DNA from: Planococcus citri
Taxonomy: Eukaryota > Arthropoda > Insecta > Hemiptera > Pseudococcidae
Assembly: GCF_950023065.1 (NCBI RefSeq)
Contig: NC_088680.1
Location: forward strand, 16,790,559-16,854,558
DNA: 64,000 bases
Direction of reading: 5' to 3'
The notes under the pieces are model-generated. The model ran no database searches and was not told where the DNA came from. It was given only the letters and a program-made list of their open reading frames with translations. A program made the position numbers and the translations under genes. Every line of letters starts with the position of its first letter. Within the stretch, counting starts at the first letter, position 1. Positions 12,721 to 25,130 of this stretch are shown one piece after another.

Positions 12721-12981
12721 TAAAGTTGATGATTTTTTCAATGTGCCATTTTACCAAATAAAATTATCGATTTTCGTATTATTTCGAAATTCGAATATTC
12801 GCGGATGAATTTTTGGAAATTCGAGTTCGACAAAAAATCGAGGATATTTTTATTGATACAATGTACGTTTAAACGATACGTTTATCGATCAATTTCACGA
12901 AAATAGAAATGAAAATTTATCGAATTTCTTATTTCAAATAGGTAGTCAACATGTATACCTTTTAAAATTGCATTTTGGAAA

Positions 12982-13055
12982 AGTACAACGGTGGACCTGT
13001 GGCGAAGGAGTTGGCTTGGTGAGCGGGTGGTGCACGGTTCAAATCTTACCCCAGG
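12982..13055 (+). repeat. Possible tRNA-derived SINE relic
   Basis: A G/C-rich island in AT-rich DNA has a segment resembling a pol III A box (TGGCGAAGGAGT, near 12999) and, about 36 nt on, one resembling a B box (GGTTCAAATCT, near 13037), followed by a T-rich tail. It does not fold into a proper tRNA cloverleaf by eye (the T stem fails), so it is not called as a tRNA gene. Confidence 0.3.
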
Positions 13056-13139
13056 AGCAAATTTTTTTAAAAATTTTTTTAACGATTTTTGACAGAAAAT
13101 GTTGGAATTTATCGATTTTTTTATTTCGAATGTACGCGG

Positions 13140-13990
13140 ATCAATTTTGGACTCGATAATTACTCGATATATTCGCGAATAATTAACCAAAAATTAATTA
13201 AATGGATTTTTGACAGAAAATGTTGAAATTTATCGATTTTCTTATTTCGAATTCGTTCCTGTATAATTTACCAAAAATTAATCGAATAATTCGATTCGTT
13301 CGCGAATGATTCATGAAAAATTAATACATGAATGATTCATTGGCAATTGATTAACAGACCCGTCAATTCGTTCGTGAACAATTCAACGAAAATAAATTGA
13401 ATAAATCGAGTCGTTCGCGAATGATTCACGAAAAATAATTCAATGAATCGAGTCATTCGCGACTAATTTATCAACTATATTCGTTCGCGAATGATTTACT
13501 AACAATTGATAAATTCGTTCGTGAATGATTTACCAAAAATTAATCATATGAATTGATTCGTTCGCGAATAATTCACAAAAAATAATTCAATTCGTTCGTG
13601 AATGATTCACCAAAAATGGAGTGAATGAATCGATTCGTTCGCGAACGAGTCACTTATACGAATCTATTCGTTCGCGAATGATACATTAAAAATTGAGTGA
13701 ATGAATCGATTCGTTCGTGAACGAGTCACTCATACGAATCAATTCGTTCGCGAATGATTCATCAAAAATTGAGTAAATGAATCGATTCGTTCGCGAACGA
13801 GTCACTTATACGAATCAATTCGTTCGCGAATGATTCAGTAACTATTGATTAACTCGTTCGCGAGTGATTCACCTAGAAATGAATCAATTTGTTCAATCCC
13901 CGATCGTTTGTAAATGATTCTATTCGATTGTAAACAAATCAATTGCTGTACAAGTGTTTAAAAAAAAAACGAATCAATTCGTTTGTAAAA
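13140..13990. repeat. Palindromic satellite array 2 (opposite orientation to array 1)
   Basis: Repeats of TTCGTTCGCGAATGATTC and TCGTTCGCGAACGA cores. The best-preserved part, 13620-13870, reads as the reverse complement of array 1 units: spacers GAGTCACTTATACGAATC and AAAAATTGAGTAAATG are exact complements of array 1 spacers. Degenerate copies (ATTCGCGAATAATT) fade out toward 13150. No terminal inverted repeats were recognised around it. Confidence 0.85.
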
Positions 13991-16900
13991 TATTTTTATT
14001 TAGAGAAAAGTCGGTATTCTCACCCTTAATGCGTGAGTGTTTTTTGTAAGTAATTTTTCTTGACTTTTCCAGGTTTTCCAGACCTATTTTCCAGATTATT
14101 TTTTCCAATTTTCTATACTTACCCTATAATAAAATTACTACTTTTTCACTACTTTCACAACCGGTTAGATACCCTGTTTAGTGTAGGTTTTCACCATTTT
14201 CGAGTAGAGTAACCTTTGCAGCACCATCGTCATCCTCCCTCAAAAAAAAATTGATTCGAGTTTTAAGACGTCCCTGAACCCTTACTTTGAGATTCGATAC
14301 CTCTTTTAGTCCTCTACCTGGATTTAAAAGATTGAAAGAATACAAAAATTAAGCACTTTCCAAGCACTGAAAATTCATTTTACAAAAAATAACGCTGAAT
14401 TCGTGATCAGCACTTCAGCAGCACTTAAAAGAGTAAAATACCTCTTCATACATTTTTTTTCAATCATTTTGATCAAATTTTCAAAATTTGTATTTTTTTT
14501 ACTCATTTTAGAAGGTGCCAGAAAAAAAATCCAAGCAAAAAAAAAGTGAATTTGGGAAATTTGACCGAATTATGGCGAAAAATATTATGATCGAGAGTGT
14601 TGGTTTGCTGCAATAAAGGAATTTCTAATGGTGGAAAGTTGCTACAAAATGTTAAGGAATCGTCATTTTCGCGATCCTCCAATTTTCAAGTTTCAGGTGG
14701 AGGACTTGAATTCAAAAGTGAATGGTCAGAGATGTTTGAAACCTCAAATTGCAACATTCAGAGGGAGTGAAATGAGATCGAGGTATTTTACAGGTTCCAC
14801 TACCCAGACGTAGGAAAAAATTACTTTTTTCATCCACAATTTTCGTCAAAATCCAGGATTTCTTTCATTTTTTTTCAACAAATATATTTTTAAAAATATT
14901 TCTTCCATCGATTTTTTTTTTTTCAATTGTTCATGTTTTTTTTTTGGACATAAAATTTATACTGATTACTAGTTTTGTTTCAAAGTGATAGTTTTTGTGA
15001 TTCATCATTTATTTCAAGAAGATTCAGTTTTTCTTAATGGTGGATTCTTCTCTGTAAAATAATTTGATCACTAAACACTAAAATTTGTTTTTACTATTAA
15101 TTTTATTCCGTCAAACTGTTACTTTTGTAATTAGTTTAATTTTAATCATTATCGTCTTCAAAATGTTTACTCAAAATTTTGTAATTTTGATGAGTTTTGA
15201 AAAATTTCTTACACTATTCTCAATTTTATTCATTTTTTCTGTTCTACATATTTCCCTTCTTAATTGAATTATCAATTTTTCACATGCACATTATTTTACA
15301 TTGACTGTAATTTGATTGTAATTCTATTTATTTTTTTAAAATATATTTTCCGTTCTACGATTTCAACAATTTTTGTTTCAATACTGATTTCAAAAAATTT
15401 TGTAATTTCAATGAATTGTATATAGAATTTTTCTATATTTTTTTTTCATTTTTTGCATTTTCTTACATTTTTTACATCCTTATTTTTCATTAAATTTAAA
15501 TTTTAGGTACACAGATATTTTAAAATGATTATTGAGGAGAGTGTGCCGAAGAAAAGTCCATTTTACTTTATTTGAATCAGCTCTTCAATTGAGGGGGTTG
15601 TTTGAAAAACCAACAAAGTCAAAATCAAAAGATCAATAGTCACAAGAGACTTAATAACATACTTCAATCAAATTTCAGGAAGGAGATTTGATTTTGGTTC
15701 CTAGATAAGCCTTTCAGGAAGCTTTGACTTTCTATGCCCTTTTTATTCTTTGCTAGCTTCAAAAAAGTGGGGTTTTGCACTTTTTTTTTTCAACGATAGG
15801 TAACGATGATACCTTATGAATAATTTTTGTGTCTTTGAATAATGCAATTCACCCTAATCGAGCTGGAGAAGAAAGAAGAGGGTTGAAATTGAGCAATGAG
15901 CAAGTGCATTCGAAAAGAACTCTAGAAATTATTTTTGGAAGATTTAGATTTTGATTTTCCCCCTGTCAATACATCTTATCTTTCGCTATAGCTCTGAAAA
16001 AAAAAGATTTTCAAGCCTTTTCATTGATTTTTCAATTTTGTACATATCATTGTTGAAGCTCATCCTGATTGAAATTTGAAATGAACCACAAGGAAAAATT
16101 TCTTCTTCAAACAAACCTGAATTTTATTTTTTCATATTTCTTCAAATTTTCGATACCAGTAGACTAATTTTTCACTCAAAATTTGACGAGAACAAAAGAC
16201 AAATTAATTTATATAATATAAATTGCCTTCACGCCTTCATTGTACTAAAAGATCAACTCGCAGCAGCACTGTACATCCCAACCCACTCAATAAGCCAAAC
16301 ACCGATCATTTTCATAACCATAAGCTCGCAAAGAGAGAAAAAGAGCTAGGGCTCTTTCCCGTACGAATTAGCATTTTAATAACCAACTTTATAATATTTA
16401 TAATCTGATTATGTAGGTAGGTAGGTTGGTAGGTAAGTAGAATAAGGGTTAGTGAAGGGTTCGAGCTGCTGAAGAAGGATACGCCCGAGTTGACGAGTCG
16501 GTTTATAAATGAAAAATACGTTTACACAGATCTAAGTTATGGTAAAGGTGCTCGGAGGGATCGATTTGGAATTTTTTTTCGAAATTCGTTGTGAAATGCT
16601 TGTTTTTTCTGAGCAAATACTTGAAATTTTGAAAGAGCTCCACTTTCTGAAAATAGACTCGATATGAATGTTTTTAATTTCCAGAATACGAAAAAAATCG
16701 TGGTCATTTCTCCACCAAAATTGAATTTTTTTAAAAAAACATTTTTTTGAAGTATTTTCAAAACAGTTTTTTCACCAATATCGACTGAATTTCCAAAACT
16801 CTAAAAAATCAACACAACATGAAAGTTTCTCCATCTCAAACCTATTCTCAAACACCACCAACGTCATAGATTCTTCGATACCATTAAAAAATCTCAATTT

Positions 16901-18452
16901 TCAAAATCACTTTTAGTTAAAAGCTCCCTATAGTAATAATTCAGATGCAATGTGTGGCAATTACTGTATTTTAAAACACAATCACGAGTATTTAATTTTT
17001 GGTCGAAAGCCAACTCGTTGAAGATTGATTTATAATGTTTTTTTCATTTTTGATAGGTATGTTTGAAATACAGAATTTCGACAGATAAGAACCCATTCCG
17101 CGAAATACGTACATCAACTAATAAAAAAAAACGTATACCTAAATATTGCCAAAAGTATGATACAGTAATGGCATATTGCACAACATACATCGAACCGTAA
17201 TGCGAATTGACCTCAGTTCCTTTTTAATTACGAAGGAAATAAAATCGTAGTTGTAGCATAAACCTAAAACGAAGGAAGAAAGTTATCATAGTTCGTTAAC
17301 CTTTTCCCTTTTTTATATAAATATTTTAATTAGCTATTATCGTCTTAGCAACGCTGTTCAGATATGTGCAAAGTTAGGTTATCGAAAAACATATTATATT
17401 AACTGATAAAGGCACTTCATACACGTACAATACGAGTACGAGTAAGTACGATCGAGGTTTTACTCCTCTCAGCTACCTAAAAACCTATACAAATTCAAGT
17501 GGAATATTTTCGTCCGCGTAAAATGGAAAATTTTATCGTAGATTTGAAATTTTTTCGGAGGTGTGTCTGTTTGCCGTTTTCTTTTTCACGTGCCGTGATT
17601 ATTTTTTCACCGTGATAATGATTTGAATATAATTTTCAGTCTCTCGAGTACCTACGAATGCAAAAGAAGCTGAAATACTGAAAGATTTTCAAGGCCTTGA
17701 TTTTCATTCGAATAATAATTCTAATCCCGAGTCGAGTCTTTCAAAATATGTACTGTCTAGGAGAATAAGTACCTACGAGGATTGTACGATAATGACGCTG
17801 TTTACTCGAATTTAGTGGCTTGTTTGTTCGGCGATGTTTATTTTTTCGGTAGAAAGTTGATTTTTAAAGTTATATCTTCAGTTCAGGTGTACTTAGTACT
17901 TGTCTTAATTATGATGCACGCTTTGGCTAGTAATTAACGAAATTTAGACGTAATTGAATAACAAATTTAGAAAAAACTACGAAAATTATGGAATCGAAAC
18001 AGCAATACTGAAACCAGGCAATGATTTAGTATGTTGAATTTTGTCGTAGGTTTTTTTTTGTTTTTGAACGTTCAACTTATTTGATATGCGACATATGTTT
18101 GTTGGGATGTTTTTTTATTTTCTTTTATTTTCAAGAGCTACACGAAGGTGTAACTATTTTCATCATTTTTCTGTCCACCTACGAATTCGATGTTTTCTCT
18201 ATTCGTAAAAATTGTTTATTCTTATATGTTTTGGTGAATGAAAATAGAATTGAGTAGGTCACGTAGGTCAGTGACAAATTGGCAAACTGCATCATAGAAT
18301 TAGAAAAAAAGTTCAGCGAGATGAGATGAGACGAACAATTTGCAAATTAATGAGCTGTTGAAATGGTCAACACATGTCTTATAAACGTCTTTCAATTTTT
18401 TTAATGTTTAATATTAGTCTACCTACGCTTCTAATTTTTATCGAAAAAACTA
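13991..18452. other. AT-rich noncoding stretch
   Basis: No supported gene or element. T-rich between about 14820 and 15520. A small GTAGGTAG-type run sits at about 16413-16440. About 17140-17960 has fewer homopolymers and may include conserved noncoding DNA, which cannot be judged from one sequence. Frames here have no domain or splice support. Confidence 0.25.
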
Positions 18453-19080
18453 ACAAGGGAACTACCTGAACCGGCAGAAACGAAAATGAACGAATCAAAA
18501 CTAGATCGAAAGGGGACTACCTCAGGACCCCAAATCCAAAATTTCAAGTGCTGAAGTTGATTTCTCGATTTTTGGTGAATTTTTGAAAATTGAAAAATCC
18601 AAAAAATTATCAATTAAACCAAAAATAGAAAATATTGATGAAAATTGAAATTTTCTCGGGAAGTAGTTCAGATGGCGTCCCTAACTCATTTACAACTATC
18701 AAAATTCGCAAAACCTCAATTCCAGTCATCCTGGAGCCTCCAGCGATTTTTTATCATTTCTCCAGAAACTTGAAATTGCTGTGCAACGGCTAAAAATCAA
18801 CTTCAGCACAAATAACTTCATTTGGGGCCTATGTGGGTTGCCTTTAACCAATTTTTGGGGTTGTCGCGAAAATCGGCGTCTGCCAGTTCAGATGTGTATT
18901 TTTGCCCATTGGAAAAAATGCCAAAATTTGAAAATGTTAAATATTCCATCTTTTGCGATGCTACCTATCCGAAATCGAGCTCCGGCCTATTTTCGACGTT
19001 CCGAATAGGTAAAACCCCCATTTCGACCATTCTGGAACCTCCAGCGATTTTTTTTAGAAAACATTGCAAATATTGCCCAA
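18453..19080. mobile_element. Fragments of the ACAAGGGAACT fold-back family
   Basis: It begins with ACAAGGGAACT, the same terminus as the element at 28840. It shares phrases such as GATTTTTGGTGAATTTTTGAAAATT and CT(G)GA.CCTCCAGCGATTTTT, the latter occurring twice (near 18730 and 19033). No intact second terminus was found, so this is read as a decayed or composite copy. Confidence 0.45.
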
Positions 19081-19483
19081 AATAAGAACAAAACTTCTTA
19101 AAATTACTAAAAAAATTGACAAAGTAGTTCAAAATGAAGAAAAGTTGAGCAAAACAATGCAGAAAATTATCCCAAAATTCGTGAAAATTTAGCATAATAG
19201 ATAAAATGCAAAAATAAAAAGTGAATTTGTTGAAAAATAAAATCAAAATTCGATAGAATCGTTTAAAATGGTAAACACAGTAAATTGCCAAAATTATAGC
19301 ACAAAAATCATCAAAAATGACAAAAAATTTCAAGATTAATAAAATGTCACGATTTTTAAAAAAATATTCCAAATAAGTATAACATAGAATATATATCAAC
19401 AAAAGTGGTTGAAATCGCTAGAAAATCAGTAAAATAAAAGTCAAAATTGAAAGTTTAGAACTGTAGCACAAAAATTTATAACA
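19081..19483. repeat. A-rich degenerate repeat, left flank of a hairpin element
   Basis: Low-complexity plus-strand sequence built from variants of AAAATTG(A/C)CAAAAT. Similar sequence resumes at 22671, which suggests that the 3.2-kb hairpin at 19484-22670 was inserted into one such block. Confidence 0.4.
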
Positions 19484-22400
19484 AAGGGTACCCCCCGATA
19501 AGATAGGCAAAATGCTCTTAACCTCAGATTTCGATGAAACTCACAGGGTATGTTTAGTACCCCCAAAAAATAATTTTGGGCCCATAGCCCGCTCCCCACC
19601 CCACCCCCCTCAGCCAGGGGGGCCAAAAAACGCGTTTTTCAGGGGAAAAATTCTGTATCAGTGCGTAATTAAGATAAATTGATTCTGTAAACGAATATAG
19701 TTAGAGGATACATGGGCGTACCTCCCTGAATTTTTTCAGAATTTTTCATCACACGGGGTGAGAAGGGGGGACAAAAGAAAACTTTAAATCGACATTACTC
19801 CGGAACGAAAAAACATACCAAAACGATTTTTTCGTCAAATATGTATCTTTAGGTCTACTTTCTATAGAAGTCATCACCCGGCCATTTGGAGTGGTGGGTC
19901 AAGCTCAAAAGCTCAAAAAACTATCAAAAAACCACGTTTTTTGCGTTTTTCTCCAAAAATATGGACAAATGGCGGAAATTGAAGAGAACCAAAATGTTCA
20001 GCGTGAAATTTTACCTCAGAATTGTGTAATTGAAAATTCATTTACACAGCATGATCGTAAAACTACATGCGCAGAAGTATTTGTGCTTACATCAAGATAG
20101 CTGAAAGGGTATTCCTGGGTAAAATAGGTGAAATGTCCCTGTCCTCGGATTTCTGAAATTTTGATGAAACATAGTTGGGTACCATTAAAAAAAATGTCGG
20201 AGGCAAAAAATCCCCCCCCCCCAACCTCCCCTTGCTCATAATAGCGAAAAAAGGGCCTTTTTTGGGGAGAAAAAATTCATGCTTCAACGAGTTTTGACAA
20301 AAAAATCTGTATTCACTCAAAATACTTGAAGGAGATATGATTCTAGCAACTTGAATTTTCTTCAAAAATTGTGGGCCCCCCAGGGGAGATATATTGACAA
20401 AAGAAAATTTGAAACCGCCGTATCTCCGAACCTAATTTAAGTACATGAATTTTTTTTTTCAAAAATGTATCTGCATGAGCACTATAATTTTTTTTTTTTT
20501 TTCAAAGGGAATTGGATGGAGGTACTTTAGACGCTCACATCCCTGTTGTAAAAGCAAAATTAGAAAATATGGCTACATACCCTCGATTTCATAGATGAAT
20601 CAGTATTGGTGAAAAAAAATTGGAAGAATTTTGAAAATTCACGGAGAAATCCCCGTCTGAAGTTTAGATGGGAGCGGGTCGCGGGACATGAGCACGACTA
20701 AATTCGTTCAATCGATTACATGCAGTCTTACGAACGAATGATGAAAATAACGAACAAATCGGTTTCATATTTCGACCGGTTGTCAAATTAGAATGCTCTC
20801 CGCAGAGTATACCCTTAAACTCCAATTTTTTGGCCATAGGCATTAGGCACCCCCTCTCCAAATGTTAGGGCGAAAGTAGACAGACAATATGGGTATCATT
20901 ATCATATGAACCGAACTCGCTGAACATGAATATGAAGTTTGATTTGCAGTTGGACCCTCCCAACGACCACATTGGGGAGAGGGGTTGCCCAAAAATTAGA
21001 GTTTTTGTGAAAAATGCTTCATTATAGCGCTATTTACGCCATGCAACTTCTTAATCAAGGTTTTCTTGAATTACAAGTAGCCTACTTTTCAAGTACATGG
21101 TATCTAACTCAAAACTATCAGAAAGGTTTCTTTTTGGTGTCGATGATTAAATTTTTATGTGAGTTAACAAGTACATTGAAAACATAGGTATTACCTACCT
21201 ACGTACTATGTAGTAGATTGGGTAAATCACCAAAAAAAGAAAAAAAACTGGATTTTTACCAATTTTAGCAAAAACTGTCATTTTGAGTTGAAAGTTGTAC
21301 AGAAAAATGCTGGCTCCAGAAGTGCCCCTAAAGGGAAAACATGTGCCCTTAAAGTGGGAGTATTTTCGAAAAAACACGGTTTTTTCACTGTATCCCCTGT
21401 ACCCAATTTGTTTTGAGAAAAATGACGATCGACCCAGTCCTAAATGAATATATCTTAGATTCTGCGTCCATTCTATGCTATTATTTTAAATTGTTTTTGT
21501 CAATTTTGAAAAATCAACAAAAATTTAGGAATTTTTGCCAATCTTTATCAATTTTTTGAAACCTAAAATATTGTCATCACTGCGTTCCAAAATATTTCCT
21601 CAGTTTCAGAAATATATTATCTTTCAATATGTTTTCGTCATTATAGCGAAACTTTTGCGAAGAAAATATTTTCAAAACACCAACTACTAATACCCCCTCT
21701 CCAAAAAAAAAAAGATTTACTTTTCAATTTTCTCAGTAGAACCCCAAAAGTGGCCTTGGATTTTGATGGCAATAGCATGGATTGGCGCAGAATCTCAAAT
21801 ACCTATGTAGGTACTTTTATTATACTGTCTCCTCCATATATTTTGAGTGAATACAGATTTTTTTGTCAAAACTCGTTGAAGCATGGATTTTTTCTCCCCA
21901 AAAAAGGCCCTTTTTTCGCTATTATGAGCAAAGGGAGGTGGGGGGGGTTTGCCTCCGACATTTTTTTTAATGGTACCCAACTATGTTTCATCAAAATTTC
22001 AGAAATCCGAGGACAGGGACATTTCACCTATTTTACCCAGGAATACCCTTTCAGCTATCTTGATGTAAGCACAAATACTTCTGCGCATGTAGTTTTACGA
22101 TCATGCGGTGTAAATGAATTTTCAATTACACAATTCTGAGGTAAAATTTCACGCTGAACAACTTGGTTCTCTTAGATTTCCGCCATTTGTTCATATTTTT
22201 GGAGAAAAACGCAAAAAACGTGGTTTTTTGAGAGTTTTTTGAGCTTTTGAGCTTGACCCACCACTCCAAATGGCCGGGTGATGACTTCTATAGAAAGTAG
22301 ACCTAAAGATACATATTTGACGAAAAAATCGTTTTGGTATGTTTTTTCGTTCCGGAGTAATGTCGATTTAAAGTTTTCTTTTGTCCCCCCTTCTCTCCCC

Positions 22401-22670
22401 GTGTGATGAAAAATTCTGAAAAAATTCAGGGAGGTACCCCCATGTATCCTCTAACTATATTCGTTTACAGAATCAATTTATCTTAATTACGCGCTGATAC
22501 AGAATTTTTCCCCTGAAAACGCGTTTTTTGACCCCCCTGGCTGAGGGGGGTGGGGTGGGGAGCGGGCTATGGGCCCAAAATTATTTTTTGGGGGTACTAA
22601 ACATACCCTGTGAGTTTCATCGAAATCTGAGGTTAAGGGCATTTTGCCTATCTTATCGGGGGGTACCCTT
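19484..22670. mobile_element. 3.2-kb fold-back element with arms of about 850 bp
   Basis: The left arm, about 19484-20338, begins AAGGGTACCCCCCGATAAGA and is repeated almost exactly in inverted orientation at about 21828-22670 (ending TCTTATCGGGGGGTACCCTT). The arms contain C/G runs (CCCCCCAACC and GGTGGGGTGGGG) and the matching phrase GCCATTTGGAGTGGTGGGTC / GACCCACCACTCCAAATGGC. The spacer, about 20339-21827, is unrelated AT-rich DNA. No transposase frame and no clear target duplication were found. Paired frames in the two arms are mirror images of the repeat, not genes. Confidence 0.85.
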
Positions 22671-23530
22671 AGGGAAAATTAGTAAATTTACTACGAAAAT
22701 TATCGATAATTATTGTTTAAAATACATATTGCAAAAAAAAAGCAATAAGAAATCAACCAAGACGTCCAAGATTTGTAGAAAATTATCAGAATTGATCAAA
22801 AATCGTTGAAAATGACGAAAAGTTGGCAGAATAGAAATTCCCTTACAATTGCAAAAAAAAAAAAAAAAAACACAAAAACAGCAAAGCCATCTAAAATTTA
22901 CATAAGATCAAAGATGAACAAAATTGCTCAAAAATCATTGAAAATTACGAAAAATTGACAGGAAGATGCCAAAATATTATTAAATATTGGAATTGTACAA
23001 AATTAATAGAAATTCAGTAAACCTTGACCCACAATTGGATAAGAATAAGAAAAAGCCAATATTGTGAAACTTATGTAAAATACTATTTCAAAAAAATAAA
23101 TAGAAATTGACAAAATTCAAATGAAAGTTGCTACATATAAATAATATTCGCCAGGATCGTAAAGTTTCAATAAATTGCACGAAATTGATTTTTTTTTAAA
23201 TCAGTAAAACTGATGCAAAATAATTAAATCACAAAAAATATGATTAAAAATTATTAATCACGCAGTTTGACAGAATAAAGTAAATCTTTCCGAAAAATGT
23301 AATAGAAAATTGACCAATTTTCAATAAAATGATTGAAAATTGCAAAAATAGCACAAAAAATTGGCAAGTTTCCAAAATTTACAGAAAAATTGCAAAAATT
23401 TACACTATTTAAGAATTATTGAATCCAATATTTCTTGGAAAAAATACCTCAGGTACCTATTTATTGAAAATTGGTTTCAAAAGAAAAATTACAAAAACAC
23501 AAGTCATTGAAAAAATAAACAACATAATTA
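22671..23530. repeat. A-rich degenerate repeat, right flank of the hairpin
   Basis: Same low-complexity texture as 19081-19483 (AAAATTG, GCAAAAAT, ATAGAAAATTGAC variants), including an A tract near 22853-22871. No coding potential seen. Confidence 0.4.
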
Positions 23531-24740
23531 ATTAAATAAGTACTTAATTACTCCCACTAGAACTTCATTATAGATTATCGCTGCAAAAAAATAATAATAC
23601 GAAACGAAAATTAAAATTCCTCCAAGTTCACATCTGGAATTTGCCCTTTATTCTCGACACTATCGCTAATGTTTTGACGCAAATAGTCGAACATCAACAC
23701 GGTATAGAGCACCGAGAAAACATTTTCCACTCACAAAAACCTGCATTCATCACCTAGTACTCGTATAGTATTCCAAACACTTGTAAAAAAAATACGTAAT
23801 AATCGCATCGAAATTTCAACTTCAGCATAATACGATAACCCCTTGTGTCGTCGTTTCAAAATTACACACAAATTTAAGACGTACTAATACTCGTACTCAT
23901 TCACGTGGTTTTGAATTGCGCGTATTCTCGAGTCATGAAATTCATTAACACAGCAGTCGACTTCGAATAAAGGTGTTGAAGCGAAAATAAGCCAGCAGAG
24001 AGGAGGGAGGATTTGTTTTATGGAGTATAAACATGAGTTAATTAACCGGCTACCTACTAAATAAAGCTTTGGAAATTGTGCACGTGATTCGGTCGGCGAT
24101 AAATGACGCGATTCGATGCCAGCTCGGGTTTATCGCGTGCTTTATTCGCTGTATAGGTACTGCTGAATGTGAGATGTTGGGGAAATTGCGAAATTGCAGG
24201 TAGATAGGAGTATACATATTTTTCGACCTTTACCAATAATTTTCAACGGTTCGTGGATTTACGCGTATTTTAATTTTGACGTTCACGTTTCAAATGACTG
24301 ATCGGCAGGTTTCCGAAAAAAGTATCAATTTTTCAAAAAATACAACCCCCTCCCTGTCTCCATCAAATTTTTGGAAATGGTCTCGGGTGTGCATTCCAGG
24401 TTGGGTCAGTTTTCAATGTCTCTGAAATGGAACCGTTGACTTGAAATTAGAGTTCTCAAAATCAATCAATTCTCTCCTCCCCCGCCCCCCAATCAAAACG
24501 TCTGAATTGGAATATTTTGAATTTTTTGAACGTTTTACACTATAAAATATTACAAAAGATGGGTTCACCCTATTTTCTCTTTCATTCATTTCCAGAGATA
24601 AACAGAAATGTTCATGGGAGGGGAAGGCCGAGGGGAGAGTGGTCGATTATTAATTTTCTGTAATAGTGTCTCCAAATGATTTTCGACCTTAGATGAGAAA
24701 AAATTGAAACTCCTTAAGTCAATATTTAACCTCCATTAAA
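23531..24740. other. Noncoding stretch with a less AT-rich core
   Basis: About 23640-24150 is richer in CpG and contains E-box-like CACGTG (about 24081) and many CG dinucleotides. It could be an intronic regulatory element of the minus-strand gene spanning this interval. There is no exon with paired splice sites. The remainder is ordinary AT-rich sequence. Confidence 0.2.
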
Positions 24741-24977
24741 TTGAGGGGTTCCACGAAAAAGGAGCCTCGGTCATTTTTTTCGATTTTTACAACTCTGAAT
24801 ATGTTTAAAATTATTTTTTTATCAATTCCACCATATTTAGTGATATTGAAGTGTTCTTTCACGAAAAAAAAAAAAATTGGAAAATTTTTGCTAATAGAAA
24901 AAATTTCAAGTCCATTTGAACTGGTAAGAATTGGTGAAAAAAATTGACTAAGGCCCCTTTTCCATGAAGCCCCTCAA
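24741..24977. mobile_element. Short MITE with inverted termini of about 35 bp
   Basis: Left end ATTGAGGGGTTCCACGAAAA (then GGAGCCTCGGTCA) matches the complement of the right end ATTGAGGGGCTTCATGGAAA (then AGGGGCCTTAGTCA). It has no coding capacity. The target duplication is unclear because the flanks are AT-rich. Confidence 0.6.
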
Positions 24978-25130
24978 TTCATTTTAATTTTTATCCATTT
25001 CCAATGAGGAAAGCACAATAATTTGAAAATATATTTGTCGATAATAAATTGAAGGCCATTTCTGAATCTTTTTTTTCTTGATTCCTTTTCCTCGTCCTTC
25101 CCCTTTTTCCCTCTCTGTTGCAGAAATATA

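Noticed and set aside
18965..19402. 145-codon minus-strand frame rich in Phe, Ile and Tyr
   Set aside because: Complement of an A-rich degenerate repeat. The apparent membrane-like hydrophobicity is a base-composition artefact.
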